Below are positions 1 through 7,522 of a DNA stretch of 22,213 nt, piece after piece. The stretch is taken from IMG/VR virus record IMGVR_UViG_3300046535_000089, positions 1 through 22,213 of that record. One strand, given 5' to 3'. A model generated the notes under the pieces. It was not told where the DNA came from. It did not search any database and was given only the letters and a program-made list of their open reading frames with translations. A program made the translations under genes and the position numbers. This stretch comes from a virus. The number at the start of each line of letters is the position of its first letter. Position 1 is the stretch's first letter.

Positions 1-3000
1 CCAGCCGCATCTGCCGGACGCCCGAGCAGGCTTTGGTACATGCCCTGAATCGTAGCTTCCGGCGACATCGCAATCGACTGCGTAATCGTCCCGAGCGGCA
101 CACCCGATGCGGCCTGCTGCTGCCAGTACGCGAGACCAGCGGCATCCGGCGCGCGGCCCAGCGACTGGTGGTACTGGTCGCTGATGGCGGACGTTGCGGC
201 TACTACCGGATTGGCTTTCGCTGCTGTGATCGCGGTCTGGAACCCGGCCAGTGCCTGCGCGATGCTCAAGCCCGTCGTGTCGATGCCCTTCAGCAGATCG
301 ACCTGCTTCTTCGCCGCGTCGAGCATGGCATTCAGCGAATCGAGCTGCTTCTGGTCGACCGACAGCGAGCTATCGGCGAGGTCGCCAAGTTGCGACAGGT
401 CGTTTTTGGTCGTGTACAGATCCTTCAGATAGTCGGCTTGCGTGGCGAACTTGGTCGAGGCATCCTGCGACACCACCGACAGCGCGTCCTTCAGCGAGTC
501 AGCGGTCGGCAGCGGCCCGCCGGCCTTGGCGACCGCCAGCGCCGCCTTGATCTGCGCTTGCGCCGCCATCCGGTCGGTCAGGTCCGTGCTCGCCGCTTTC
601 ATGCCGGAGAGAGTCGACTTGATGGCGTCCGACAGAGCCTTCTCCGCGTTGATGCGCGCGGTCAGGGCATCAGTCGTTGGCTTCATCGTGTTTTGCAGCA
701 CGGTGAAGGCGTTGTCGACGTCGCCCATGAGTCCAGAAGCCACATCTTTTGCGGCCTGCATCGCGTCCTTTGCGGCCTGTACCGCGTCTTTCTCGGCTTG
801 CAGCGCCGACACCCGGTCGTACAGCGCCAGGTTGCTCGCGTCGATCGTGGCGCGTTCCTTGTCGTGCAGTTGCGCCGAGGACATCGTGAGCGCATCGAGC
901 TTGTCCTGCAGGCTCTTGCGCTCGTCGGCGATCTCCTGCTCGGACTTCGTCGTGTCCACGATGGCCGCATGCGTCGCTGCAAACGCGCTTTCCAGATTCA
1001 TCAGCGAGGCGTACGTCTGCTGGCCAGACGTCGTGGTCAGGTCCAGGCATGCCACGACGCTTGCGAACTGCTCGCGGGTCTGCACCCAGCCGAGGTTCAT
1101 CGCACCCAACTGCTGCGACACGTACGCTGCCACCGGCGCCAGTTGTTGCCCCTTGGTCAGGAAGTTCTGCGCAAAGTCTGCCGTCTTCGACTGGAGATTG
1201 TCGATGCCGCCCATGAGGCTGATCAGGCCCTCGCGCGCGCCGACCGACTCGATGCCGACCGCACCGAACGTCTTGCCGATCGACTGCAGCGATGCATCGA
1301 GCTTGGCGTAGTCCGATGCGACCCGTACCAGCGTTTGCAAGTAGCCCTCGCCGACCTTTTCGAACGGCTCCAGCCCGCCGACGACCCACTGCGCCATCTG
1401 GTCGCCGAGTTTCGAGAACACGGCTTCCAGGGCCTTCTGCTGGTCGTCGCCAGACAGGCCCTTGAGAGACACGTTGCCGATGTCCACAACGAAGCTGTTC
1501 AGCTTGGCGGTGAAGTCGTCGCCGCACGCGCCCAGCAAAGTGCTCGCCTGAGTGATCGAGTCCGCCAGGGACTTGATGACCGCGCCAAACTGTCGGTTGG
1601 CCTCGTCTCCGAGCGGAGTCGTCTGGACGCTGGTCTTGTCCTTACCGAACCAGCCGCCGCTCGTCGTGATGTCGGCGTAGGACTTCGCGCTCACGCCATT
1701 CGACAGCACCGAGCCAAGAGAGGTGGCGTCCATCGTAAAACCCGAGTCCGAGACGGATTGCTTGCCGCCCATGATCGAGGTGAAGATGTTTTGGAACACC
1801 GGGATCTTGCTGGCGATGTAGCCGACTACTGCGCCCACCGCAGTGCCAATCGGACCGAAGTAGGAGCCCACTTCAGCGCCCGTCATGGTCATGTCTGCCG
1901 CGCCGAGGTTTGTGGTGCCGTAGCCATGAGCAAGGTTGCCAACTTGAGGATTGCTGATGTTCGTGTTCTGCACGATCTGGGATGCGAAGCTCCCGATGTT
2001 CGTCTGGATCGCCTGCAGCGACGTGAGCATGCCCGACAGGTAGTTAATCTGCGTGCTCGAGTTCGCTGCGGTGAGCTCGATGGATTTGCTGATCGAGTCA
2101 GACTTGGCATTGCCGTCGCCGAGGATCGTGCCGGTGCCTTGTGCTGCCTGACGCTGTGCCGCAGACGGGGCAGAACCGCCACCGCCAGTCAGCGCCACGC
2201 CCAAGCCGGTCACGATTGCCGCCATAGCGGCCATGCGCGCAAAGGCGGAGTACGGGTCGCCCTCGCCCTGCGTCAGGACCGCGTTGACGCCCTTGACCAG
2301 GCTGAGGCCGACTTCAGCGGCGCGCAGGACTTCGGATGCGGCGGCCATCGCCTTATAGCCGGAGGAGCCTTGCTGGAAGAAGCCCTCGGCAGCTTGGGCC
2401 ATGTCGCCGTAGCTTTTCAGCTGCGCCTGGGCGCCTTGGAGCTGAGCGCGATTGATTGCCTCCAGCTTTTCAGGGTTATCGTCCGACAGTTTTTTAGCCG
2501 CGGCGAGATCCTTCTGCGCGCGGAGCTGGCCAGACATCCCTTCGGCGTAGGCTTTGAACATTTCGCCAATGGCCTTGCCGCCGGTGCCGAAGGCATTGCT
2601 CAGGCTATCCGCGATGCTTGCGCCGGCGCGCTGCCAGTCTTGAATTGCCTGGTCGGCTGCTTTTTTATGGAACTCAGCGGCTTCTTGCGCTTGAAGTGCG
2701 GCGGCAATCTTCTGGTGCAGCCCAAGTTCCTTTTCGAGATCAGCCAGCATCGCAACTGCCGCATCATGATCAGCCTGAGTGTGTTGCTCCGTGATCGGGG
2801 CCGCGACTTGCTCCTTCATATTTGCGACTGCTTGTGCATACAGCGCTGCGGTCTCGCCCTCGATGGCGGATTTCGATCTTTGGCGGGCGCCGGCTGTGTC
2901 CTCGATAACCTTCAACTGCTTTTGCAGTTCAGTGGTGTATCTGTCCGTCGCTGCGCTCGATGCATCCGTTATGGCTTTGGCGGTTGCCAGTTGCCCGACC

Positions 3001-5129
3001 TGGTCGTCAGTTTGGGTATTAGCCATGGCAGCAAGAAACTTCTTGTGCTCCTCGACCAGTGAGTCGTACTTTGCCTTGGCTGCAGCTACTTCCTGCGGAT
3101 TTTTAGCGGCTTTGGCGGCCGCATCCATCAGCGCCGATTCCTTGGCGAAGGTCGCCGCTTCGGCCGCGATATACTCGGCTCGTGCGACCGCGCGGCCGGC
3201 GTAATAGTCATCATCCGACAGCGCGAACTTGGAGTGATACGTCGACAGCATCTTTTCGCGCTCGTCGTAGATAGCCTTCTCGCCATCCAACTGGGTCTTT
3301 GCGAGCGTCAGCGCATCTTGCAGCCTCTGGGAACGGTCATCCTGGCCTTTTTCAGGCGCGGGTGTATGCGCCTTCGTTAGCGCTGCCATGTGCGCGTTGA
3401 CGGCATCCTGACTTAGCAGTGGGCTATCCGGGTTGGCGGCCGCGATCTTGGCCAGGTCCTGACCATACTCCCGGATTGCGACCTGCAGCTCTGTCAAGCC
3501 TTTTTTCTCCAGACGCGCGTCGTCCTGCATAACACGCGAGGCGGCATGCTCAGCCTCGGATTGAGCAAGTACCGCCTTGCCTTGTGCGATCGCATCGGCG
3601 TCCGCCTTGTTCTTGACGATGACGGCCGCCGTCAGATCCTTGACGATAGCCAGGCGTTCCGACTCCTGGACTGCGGTCAGCGCGGACGGATCGCGTCCCT
3701 GTTCCTGGTTTCGGAATGCAGTTGCTGCATCGAAGGACTTGAGCTGAGCGACGTACTTGTCGACCTCGCTACCCGGCGTTGCCTTCGCTCCCCAACTACC
3801 GATCGCATCAACCGCGCCGCCAATTGCTTCCTTAACGGCATTCCAGCCGCGCGACACGTAGCCAAGGTTGTGCGCCATTTCCTCGGCGCGATCCTTCGTC
3901 ACCCTTGCCAGCGTTTCCGTCGCCAAGGCGGAGGCGCCCTTCTGATCGCCCTCTTTTTCGAGGGCGCGGATTTGTTCATAAACCGATTCCGTTAGGAAGT
4001 GATACGTGTCGTCGAGCTTGAGCGCCGCACGCGAAATGGCCTCGGTCGAGCGCATGCTGTTGCCGCTCGTCTGGATTGCCAGGGACTCAAATTCCTTGAT
4101 CGTTGCGCCAATCGACTTGCCTGCGGCGTGCTCCATGGCGACTGCTGCCTCGGAGATCAGCCCAATCTGTTCACTGGTGAACTTGCCTGAGCCAGCGAGT
4201 TCAGTGACGGCCTTCTTTGCCTCCCCAATGCCGCCGCCCGCCTCTACAGCGGAATGTGCAAGCGCATTCAGGTTATCGCTGGTCGTGCCGGCATAGTTGC
4301 CGGTCATGATCAGTGCGTCATTCATCGCCTTCTGCTCGTGGGCGCCCTTGATCATCGCGGCAGCTGTCCCGATAACTGCCGCACCAACAGCGAGAATTGT
4401 CACGCCAGCGGCGCTGAACAGCAGGCTGGCAGCGCCGGTCTGCTCGCCCAGCACCATCATCGACCCGCCGAACTTCTGGAAATTACCCTGGCTCATTTCG
4501 TGCGCCAACACGATCAGTTCGCGGCGCGCGCCCATCGAAGACAGCGAGAAGCCGTCCATGTGCCCGCTCGCGCCTCTCGCACCGGACCCGGTTTCTTCCA
4601 GCTTTTTGATCAGGGGCGCGGCAGCATCGGAGATCCCGAGCTGAGCGGCGCGATACGCCTGCAACTGTGTCGTGCTCATCCCGAGCGTGGCGACCTGATC
4701 TTGCAAGCTCTTCAAGAAGCGATCTGCAGCCTTGGCTGCCTGATCCTCTGCCGCCGCAGCGTCGCGCGCGGCCTTCTCGTCGCGCTGCATGGCGTCGATC
4801 TTTGCGCCAAGTGCTGCTGCCGCCCGCTGCGTGGCAGTGGACATGCCGGCTGCGGCTGCGTTATACCGTTCAATTTCGGCTCGGTTTGCGCCGAACAAGC
4901 TGACTTCGCGCTGCAGATTCGCAAGAAATTTGGCGCTTGCATCGTCTGCGGTTTTGGTAGCCTCCCCGCTGGCGCGCATGATCTTGACCGTATCGTTCAT
5001 CGAGCCATTCATCTGCTCGACTTTCTGTTCAACTCTTGCGCTGGTCTCGGCCAGCGCATCGAGCGCACGCGTACCCTCGACCACGGGGCGGCTGTCCAAT
5101 TCGATGCCGATACTTGCGAAATCCGTCAT
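1..5129 (-). CDS. Tail tape measure protein (partial at C-terminus)
   Basis: The frame is open from ATG at 5129 to the left edge, giving 1,709 codons with no stop. Family role: it sets tail length inside the tube and is ejected during infection. The start follows tandem terminators. Residues about 210-260 resemble the N-terminal region of prophage tape measure proteins (TMP_2-like), with GNFQKFGGSMMVLGEQ and then a hydrophobic segment at about 235-260. The middle (about 350-900) is Ala/Lys/Glu/Gln-rich and probably coiled coil. Further hydrophobic stretches lie at about 962-980 and 1086-1115, suitable for membrane insertion on ejection. From about residue 1648 there is a DUF4214-like module (YHQSLGRAPDAAGLAYW), and a second one begins with YQSLLGRPADAAG as the window ends. 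I checked the frame at several widely spaced points and found no frameshift. The preceding genes are the tail chaperones, as expected for this family. Confidence 0.93.
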   Translation of the reverse strand, partial: MTDFASIGIELDSRPVVEGTRALDALAETSARVEQKVEQMNGSMNDTVKIMRASGEATKTADDASAKFLANLQREVSLFGANRAEIERYNAAAAGMSTATQRAAAALGAKIDAMQRDEKAARDAAAAEDQAAKAADRFLKSLQDQVATLGMSTTQLQAYRAAQLGISDAAAPLIKKLEETGSGARGASGHMDGFSLSSMGARRELIVLAHEMSQGNFQKFGGSMMVLGEQTGAASLLFSAAGVTILAVGAAVIGTAAAMIKGAHEQKAMNDALIMTGNYAGTTSDNLNALAHSAVEAGGGIGEAKKAVTELAGSGKFTSEQIGLISEAAVAMEHAAGKSIGATIKEFESLAIQTSGNSMRSTEAISRAALKLDDTYHFLTESVYEQIRALEKEGDQKGASALATETLARVTKDRAEEMAHNLGYVSRGWNAVKEAIGGAVDAIGSWGAKATPGSEVDKYVAQLKSFDAATAFRNQEQGRDPSALTAVQESERLAIVKDLTAAVIVKNKADADAIAQGKAVLAQSEAEHAASRVMQDDARLEKKGLTELQVAIREYGQDLAKIAAANPDSPLLSQDAVNAHMAALTKAHTPAPEKGQDDRSQRLQDALTLAKTQLDGEKAIYDEREKMLSTYHSKFALSDDDYYAGRAVARAEYIAAEAATFAKESALMDAAAKAAKNPQEVAAAKAKYDSLVEEHKKFLAAMANTQTDDQVGQLATAKAITDASSAATDRYTTELQKQLKVIEDTAGARQRSKSAIEGETAALYAQAVANMKEQVAAPITEQHTQADHDAAVAMLADLEKELGLHQKIAAALQAQEAAEFHKKAADQAIQDWQRAGASIADSLSNAFGTGGKAIGEMFKAYAEGMSGQLRAQKDLAAAKKLSDDNPEKLEAINRAQLQGAQAQLKSYGDMAQAAEGFFQQGSSGYKAMAAASEVLRAAEVGLSLVKGVNAVLTQGEGDPYSAFARMAAMAAIVTGLGVALTGGGGSAPSAAQRQAAQGTGTILGDGNAKSDSISKSIELTAANSSTQINYLSGMLTSLQAIQTNIGSFASQIVQNTNISNPQVGNLAHGYGTTNLGAADMTMTGAEVGSYFGPIGTAVGAVVGYIASKIPVFQNIFTSIMGGKQSVSDSGFTMDATSLGSVLSNGVSAKSYADITTSGGWFGKDKTSVQTTPLGDEANRQFGAVIKSLADSITQASTLLGACGDDFTAKLNSFVVDIGNVSLKGLSGDDQQKALEAVFSKLGDQMAQWVVGGLEPFEKVGEGYLQTLVRVASDYAKLDASLQSIGKTFGAVGIESVGAREGLISLMGGIDNLQSKTADFAQNFLTKGQQLAPVAAYVSQQLGAMNLGWVQTREQFASVVACLDLTTTSGQQTYASLMNLESAFAATHAAIVDTTKSEQEIADERKSLQDKLDALTMSSAQLHDKERATIDASNLALYDRVSALQAEKDAVQAAKDAMQAAKDVASGLMGDVDNAFTVLQNTMKPTTDALTARINAEKALSDAIKSTLSGMKAASTDLTDRMAAQAQIKAALAVAKAGGPLPTADSLKDALSVVSQDASTKFATQADYLKDLYTTKNDLSQLGDLADSSLSVDQKQLDSLNAMLDAAKKQVDLLKGIDTTGLSIAQALAGFQTAITAAKANPVVAATSAISDQYHQSLGRAPDAAGLAYWQQQAASGVPLGTITQSIAMSPEATIQGMYQSLLGRPADAA

Positions 5130-5138
5130 GGTTCGCCC

Positions 5139-5166
5139 AATAAAAAGGGCCCGCCGAAGCGAGCCC
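5139..5166 (-). terminator. Intrinsic terminator, proximal of a tandem pair
   Basis: Read on the minus strand, GGGCTCGC and GCGGGCCC pair as an 8-bp stem with one U-G pair around a UUCG loop, followed by TTTTTATT. It lies immediately upstream of the tape measure start, so that gene may depend on read-through. Confidence 0.85.
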
Positions 5167-5170
5167 TGGA

Positions 5171-5194
5171 AATAAAAATCCCGCCGAAGCGGGA
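5171..5194 (-). terminator. Intrinsic terminator, distal of a tandem pair
   Basis: On the minus strand, TCCCGC-TTCG-GCGGGA is followed by TTTTTATT. It begins about 22 bp after the stop of the exported-protein gene (5217-5627). With the next hairpin it forms a double terminator. Confidence 0.85.
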
Positions 5195-5216
5195 CTGTGA
5201 TGATCTGTTGCTATTG

Positions 5217-5627
5217 CTATTTGGCTACGTCGATTTCACTGTACAGCACATCCTTAACGCATCGGCTCTGCCAGTTCGACTCAACGAAGGAAGTATCATC
5301 CTCCTCGATACCGGACTGGTCTGCCGCGACAATGAAGCGCCGGAAGCCCACGTAGCCGCCCATCTTGTTCTTCGCGTTGATTTCGCCGCAGACCGCACGC
5401 CCCTTAGGCGATAGGATCACATTTCGGAACCGCGCCGATTCTGGATCGTTCAATGCCTCACGGATGGCGTTGGTCCCCACTTCGATCTTCTTGGCCTTCT
5501 CCGCCTCCGCACGCTGCTCATCAGTTTGCTGCGGCATGGGCTGAGGCTTGGCGACATGCTGAACTTTTGGTGCCGCAAGCGCTGAGCTTGCCGCAAGCAG
5601 GCCCAGCAAAATAATCCGCTTCATCAT
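5217..5627 (-). CDS. Small exported protein of unknown function
   Basis: A 136-aa protein with a clear signal peptide: basic MMKR, then a hydrophobic core (IILLGLLAASSALA) and a likely signal peptidase I site before APKVQ. There is no lipobox cysteine. A Gln/Glu/Lys-rich linker follows. The rest holds ALNDPESARFRNV and a VCGEINAKNKMGGY segment. I recall this pattern from small secreted proteins of phages and proteobacteria whose function is unknown. Two cysteines in the mature part (VCGE and SRCV) could form a disulfide in the periplasm. A strong AAGGAGAGG ribosome site precedes two adjacent ATGs, and the second (5624) has the better spacing. The gene sits between the tail chaperones and the tape measure and is followed by two terminators, like an independently expressed extra gene (moron). 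It could also be a tail-linked protein. Confidence 0.8.
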   Translation of the reverse strand: MMKRIILLGLLAASSALAAPKVQHVAKPQPMPQQTDEQRAEAEKAKKIEVGTNAIREALNDPESARFRNVILSPKGRAVCGEINAKNKMGGYVGFRRFIVAADQSGIEEDDTSFVESNWQSRCVKDVLYSEIDVAK

Positions 5628-5674
5628 CCTCTCCTTTTTATTGGAAAGGAAATACTACCTCAAGGAAACCAGAA

Positions 5675-5700
5675 CCGGATGATTTTGCTTAATCCTCCGG
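5675..5700. other. Imperfect inverted repeat spanning the chaperone stop codon
   Basis: On the minus strand CCGGAGGAT and ATCATCCGG form a 9-bp arm pair with one mismatch around an 8-base loop that includes the TAA stop of the downstream chaperone frame. No T-run follows, so it is not a clear terminator. It could be an mRNA 3'-end structure or chance. Confidence 0.35.
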
Positions 5701-6057
5701 GGCTGCTTCCTCCGTTTTGCTGTGGTGCAGCACGAACATGCTATCGAGCCGCATGATCACGTCCAGCTCGTACGGATTGAGCCGGATACCCTCCAACTGC
5801 TGCCAGGTCACGATTTCATCGGATAGCCCGCTGACTCCGAAACCGTTGTTCCTGCGCATCCTATTCATGCGCTGAAACCACGACCAGATGTGGCTCAGCT
5901 CGTACGGGAACGGCAGCGGGACCAGTTGCTCAGGTGTTACGCCGCTGGTCCGCTCAATGACTTCCAGGTGCTCGCGCAGGGTGCAGCCGTCACCCTGCAG
6001 CTCAGACAGCTCTAGTTGCTGTCGGGCGTAGTCGCAGAGTTGGTCGGCAAGGCCGGC
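5689..6057 (-). CDS. Tail assembly chaperone, frameshifted downstream part (gpT-like)
   Basis: This frame has no convincing start of its own. It is open from the slippery site at 6057 to TAA at 5689-5691 and is reached by a -1 slip from the upstream chaperone, which would add about 122 residues to 147 and give a fusion of about 269 aa. The segment holds HIWSWFQRMNR and IRLNPYELDVIMRLDS, which resemble gpT-type tail chaperone extensions such as lambda T. In the family the short form and the rarer fusion together load tail tube subunits onto the tape measure. The position between the tail tube and tape measure genes is exactly where such a pair is expected. I inferred the product from layout, frame relation and motif style. 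I could not confirm a downstream stimulatory structure. Confidence 0.8.
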   Translation of the reverse strand, partial: AGLADQLCDYARQQLELSELQGDGCTLREHLEVIERTSGVTPEQLVPLPFPYELSHIWSWFQRMNRMRRNNGFGVSGLSDEIVTWQQLEGIRLNPYELDVIMRLDSMFVLHHSKTEEAAPED

Positions 6058-6497
6058 AAAAAATTGTTGTCCTCGGCCATTGCGCCCAGGATCTTTTCGA
6101 CCCAGGTCTGCTTCTGCTTCAGGATGACCGGGACCATCGCGGCATCGAACGGGCGCGGAACCTGGTTGCCGTCTGCGTCCTTCTTCGTCCAGCCAAACCA
6201 GTCGACCACGACGGCAGCGGCGCGCGCGACGTTCTGGCCGTCCACGATGTCGATGACCTTGGCGGCGCCGTCGTCGGTCTTCACGTCGATGGCCTTGTTA
6301 CGCTTGGCCGCCGCTTTCTGGTTCTCGATGCGCACGGCGCGCTCGGCGGCGCGGGCCTGGTCGCTGTTGCGGCTGACGATGCGGAAGCCGGAGACCGGGT
6401 TGCCGTCCTCGTCGGAGATTACGGCGACATCGAAGGTGATTGGCTTGTCGGCGTCAGCCAGAATTGCGTCGAGATCGTATGCGTTCGTTTGGGTCAT
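6012..6497 (-). CDS. Tail assembly chaperone (gpG-like)
   Basis: A 161-aa protein starting MTQTNAYDL. I chose the ATG at 6497 because AAAGG lies at good spacing before it. An in-frame ATG at 6512 would add five residues but has a poor ribosome site. The protein is acidic and charged, with an N-terminal beta-like part (PITFDVAVISDEDGN), a helical Lys/Arg/Ala-rich stretch, and WFGWTKKDADGN followed by VPVILKQKQTWVEKILGAMAEDNNF near the end. This matches the usual size and place of the first tail chaperone in siphoviruses. Its last codons overlap the slippery TTTTTTG, where a minority of ribosomes should move into the -1 frame. Most should end at TAG (6012). Function is assigned mainly from position and the frameshift architecture. 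Confidence 0.8.
   Translation of the reverse strand: MTQTNAYDLDAILADADKPITFDVAVISDEDGNPVSGFRIVSRNSDQARAAERAVRIENQKAAAKRNKAIDVKTDDGAAKVIDIVDGQNVARAAAVVVDWFGWTKKDADGNQVPRPFDAAMVPVILKQKQTWVEKILGAMAEDNNFLPALPTNSATTPDSN
6057..6063 (-). promoter_or_regulatory. Predicted -1 programmed ribosomal frameshift site
   Basis: On the minus strand the heptamer T TTT TTG is in the X XXY YYZ arrangement relative to the upstream chaperone frame (codons AAT TTT TTG). A one-base backward slip makes GCC the next codon and enters the 122-codon downstream frame. It lies 14 codons before the zero-frame stop, as in other tail chaperone pairs. Confidence 0.85.
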
Positions 6498-6539
6498 GGT
6501 ATTGCCTTTCATTCGCGGGATAAAAAGATGCCGGTGCCC

Positions 6540-6570
6540 GCCGCCGCTTCCCGCGAAGGAAGACGGCGGC
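6540..6570 (-). other. Strong stem-loop in the tail chaperone leader
   Basis: GCCGCCGTCTTCC pairs with GGGAAGCGGCGGC, with one C-A mismatch and G-U pairs, around a short UUCG-containing loop. A T-run (TCTTTTTAT) follows about 12 bases later, too distant for a standard terminator. It lies about 43 bp before the chaperone start and may be an RNA stability element or a weak terminator. Just upstream at 6588-6599 is a small TGGC-GTAA-GCCA hairpin. Confidence 0.5.
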
Positions 6571-6598
6571 CGGTCCGTGCTCGGTGCTGGCTTACGCC

Positions 6599-6629
6599 AA
6601 ATAAAAAAGCCACCGGGTTAGGGTGGCTT
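6599..6629 (-). terminator. Intrinsic terminator after the HNH endonuclease gene
   Basis: AAGCCACC and GGTGGCTT form a perfect 8-bp stem around CTAACCC, followed by a T-rich tail ending in TTATTT on the minus strand. It begins about 20 bp past the endonuclease stop. Confidence 0.85.
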
Positions 6630-6649
6630 CGTTTTGAAATGCAGTTTTG

Positions 6650-7438
6650 CTAGGTGACGTGTACCCAGGCTGTGCGCTTGATTACACGACTTATTAGGCC
6701 CTCGCTTACGCCGTATTCTTCGGACAGTGCGCGTATTGACTTGGCGCTTGATCGAATGCGCTGGACCTTTTCGTCATCCAGCTTTGCAAGGGGGTGAGCC
6801 GTGCCTTTTACCCGGTTCCCATTGTCGATCCGCCCATTTGAGTAGGCCGCCTGCGTCAGGTCTAGGTGCCTCCACTCTTCGTTCCTGTGTATCAGGCTAA
6901 CTTGACTCTGCGATATTCCATAGTCTTGCGCAATCACCCACTGCGGGCGCTTATCAAGACGTATTGCGGCGACTTGCGCCTCCGTGAGCTTCGTGCTTGA
7001 AAAGTCCGAGCCTTTCGATTGCCTATTCTTGCTCAGTTTGTCCAGCATGTTGTCCGCGTTGGTCCCGATGAACAAGTGGTCTGGATTGATGCATGCAGGG
7101 GTATCACAACGATGGCACACATGCATGCCGTCAGGTATTGCTCCATGAGCGACTGCGTAAGCCAATCGGTGCGCCAAGAATACCTTCCCGTCCACTCCAA
7201 GCCTGCCATATCCAGACTTGTTCGTACTTGCGGTCCACAGCCAGCATCCCGTGGCGGCATCTACTTTGGAGAAGTGTTCCAGACGCTGACTTAGGGTCAT
7301 GTGTCCGGTGTATAGACTTTCCGAAAAAGACCCCGATTTTCGCGCCTGCTCGTAATGCGTACTGCACAATCCGCGCGCTTGGACCTTCTTGCCGCAGATG
7401 GAGCATTCCTTCGGGTATGGTATTCTTGCATCAGCCAT
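6650..7438 (-). CDS. HNH homing endonuclease
   Basis: A 262-aa protein. Residues 12-28 form a likely zinc finger (CSIC...GLCSTH, giving C12, C15, C25, H28). Residues 65-140 are an HNH_3-type nuclease: CWLW, a TNKSGYGRL strand, AHRLAYA, then MHVCHRCDTPACINPDHL with likely catalytic H109, N118 and H121, and GTNADNM. The C-terminal half has two helix-turn-helix-like repeats, one with WVIAQDYGISQSQVS at about 167-181 and one with IRALSEEYGVSEGLIS at about 235-250. These are probably the DNA-binding part. Family role: it cuts an allele lacking the gene so that repair copies the gene in. It is inserted between the tail tube and tail chaperone genes. Its first codons and leader are a perfect copy of those of the GIY-YIG gene at 14356-15378. 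A terminator follows it. Confidence 0.92.
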   Translation of the reverse strand: MADARIPYPKECSICGKKVQARGLCSTHYEQARKSGSFSESLYTGHMTLSQRLEHFSKVDAATGCWLWTASTNKSGYGRLGVDGKVFLAHRLAYAVAHGAIPDGMHVCHRCDTPACINPDHLFIGTNADNMLDKLSKNRQSKGSDFSSTKLTEAQVAAIRLDKRPQWVIAQDYGISQSQVSLIHRNEEWRHLDLTQAAYSNGRIDNGNRVKGTAHPLAKLDDEKVQRIRSSAKSIRALSEEYGVSEGLISRVIKRTAWVHVT

Positions 7439-7517
7439 GATGACCTCTCAGACAGGTTGTTTGGTTAGAGCTCGCTTCGTGTTGGTAGCACTTAGCGGGC
7501 TCGTCTATTTTACGCCT
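7431..7517 (-). repeat. 87-bp perfect direct repeat, copy 1 (HNH leader)
   Basis: Identical over 87 bp to 15371-15457. On the minus strand it begins AGGCGTAAAATAG, 5 bp past the tail tube stop, and ends within the third codon of the endonuclease (ATGGCTGA). It carries a GAGAGG ribosome site, a TAAAAT -10-like hexamer near its 5' end without a matching -35, and an internal hairpin. The flanks differ at once on both sides (7430 against 15370, 7518 against 15458). Confidence 0.95.
7468..7502 (-). promoter_or_regulatory. Leader hairpin upstream of the HNH endonuclease
   Basis: Within the 87-bp repeat, GAGCCCGC pairs with GCGAGCTC (7 of 8 positions), with an inner GTG/CAC pairing across CTACCAA. 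The hairpin ends about 30 bases before the ATG, so it does not mask the ribosome site. It may protect or attenuate the message. Confidence 0.45.
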
Positions 7518-7522
7518 ATTGA

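Noticed and set aside
33-3062. Long plus-strand open frame of about 1,009 codons
   Set aside because: It lies antisense to the tape measure gene, is Arg/Leu/His-rich with no domain, and is explained by GC-rich codon bias on the other strand.
4254-5414. Plus-strand open frame of 386 codons
   Set aside because: It crosses the tape measure start, two terminators and the exported-protein gene in antisense, with no motif or ribosome site.
7431-7517. The 87-bp repeat as a CRISPR unit or transposon end
   Set aside because: There are only two copies, 8 kb apart, with no spacers, no terminal inverted repeats, no target duplication and no transposase.
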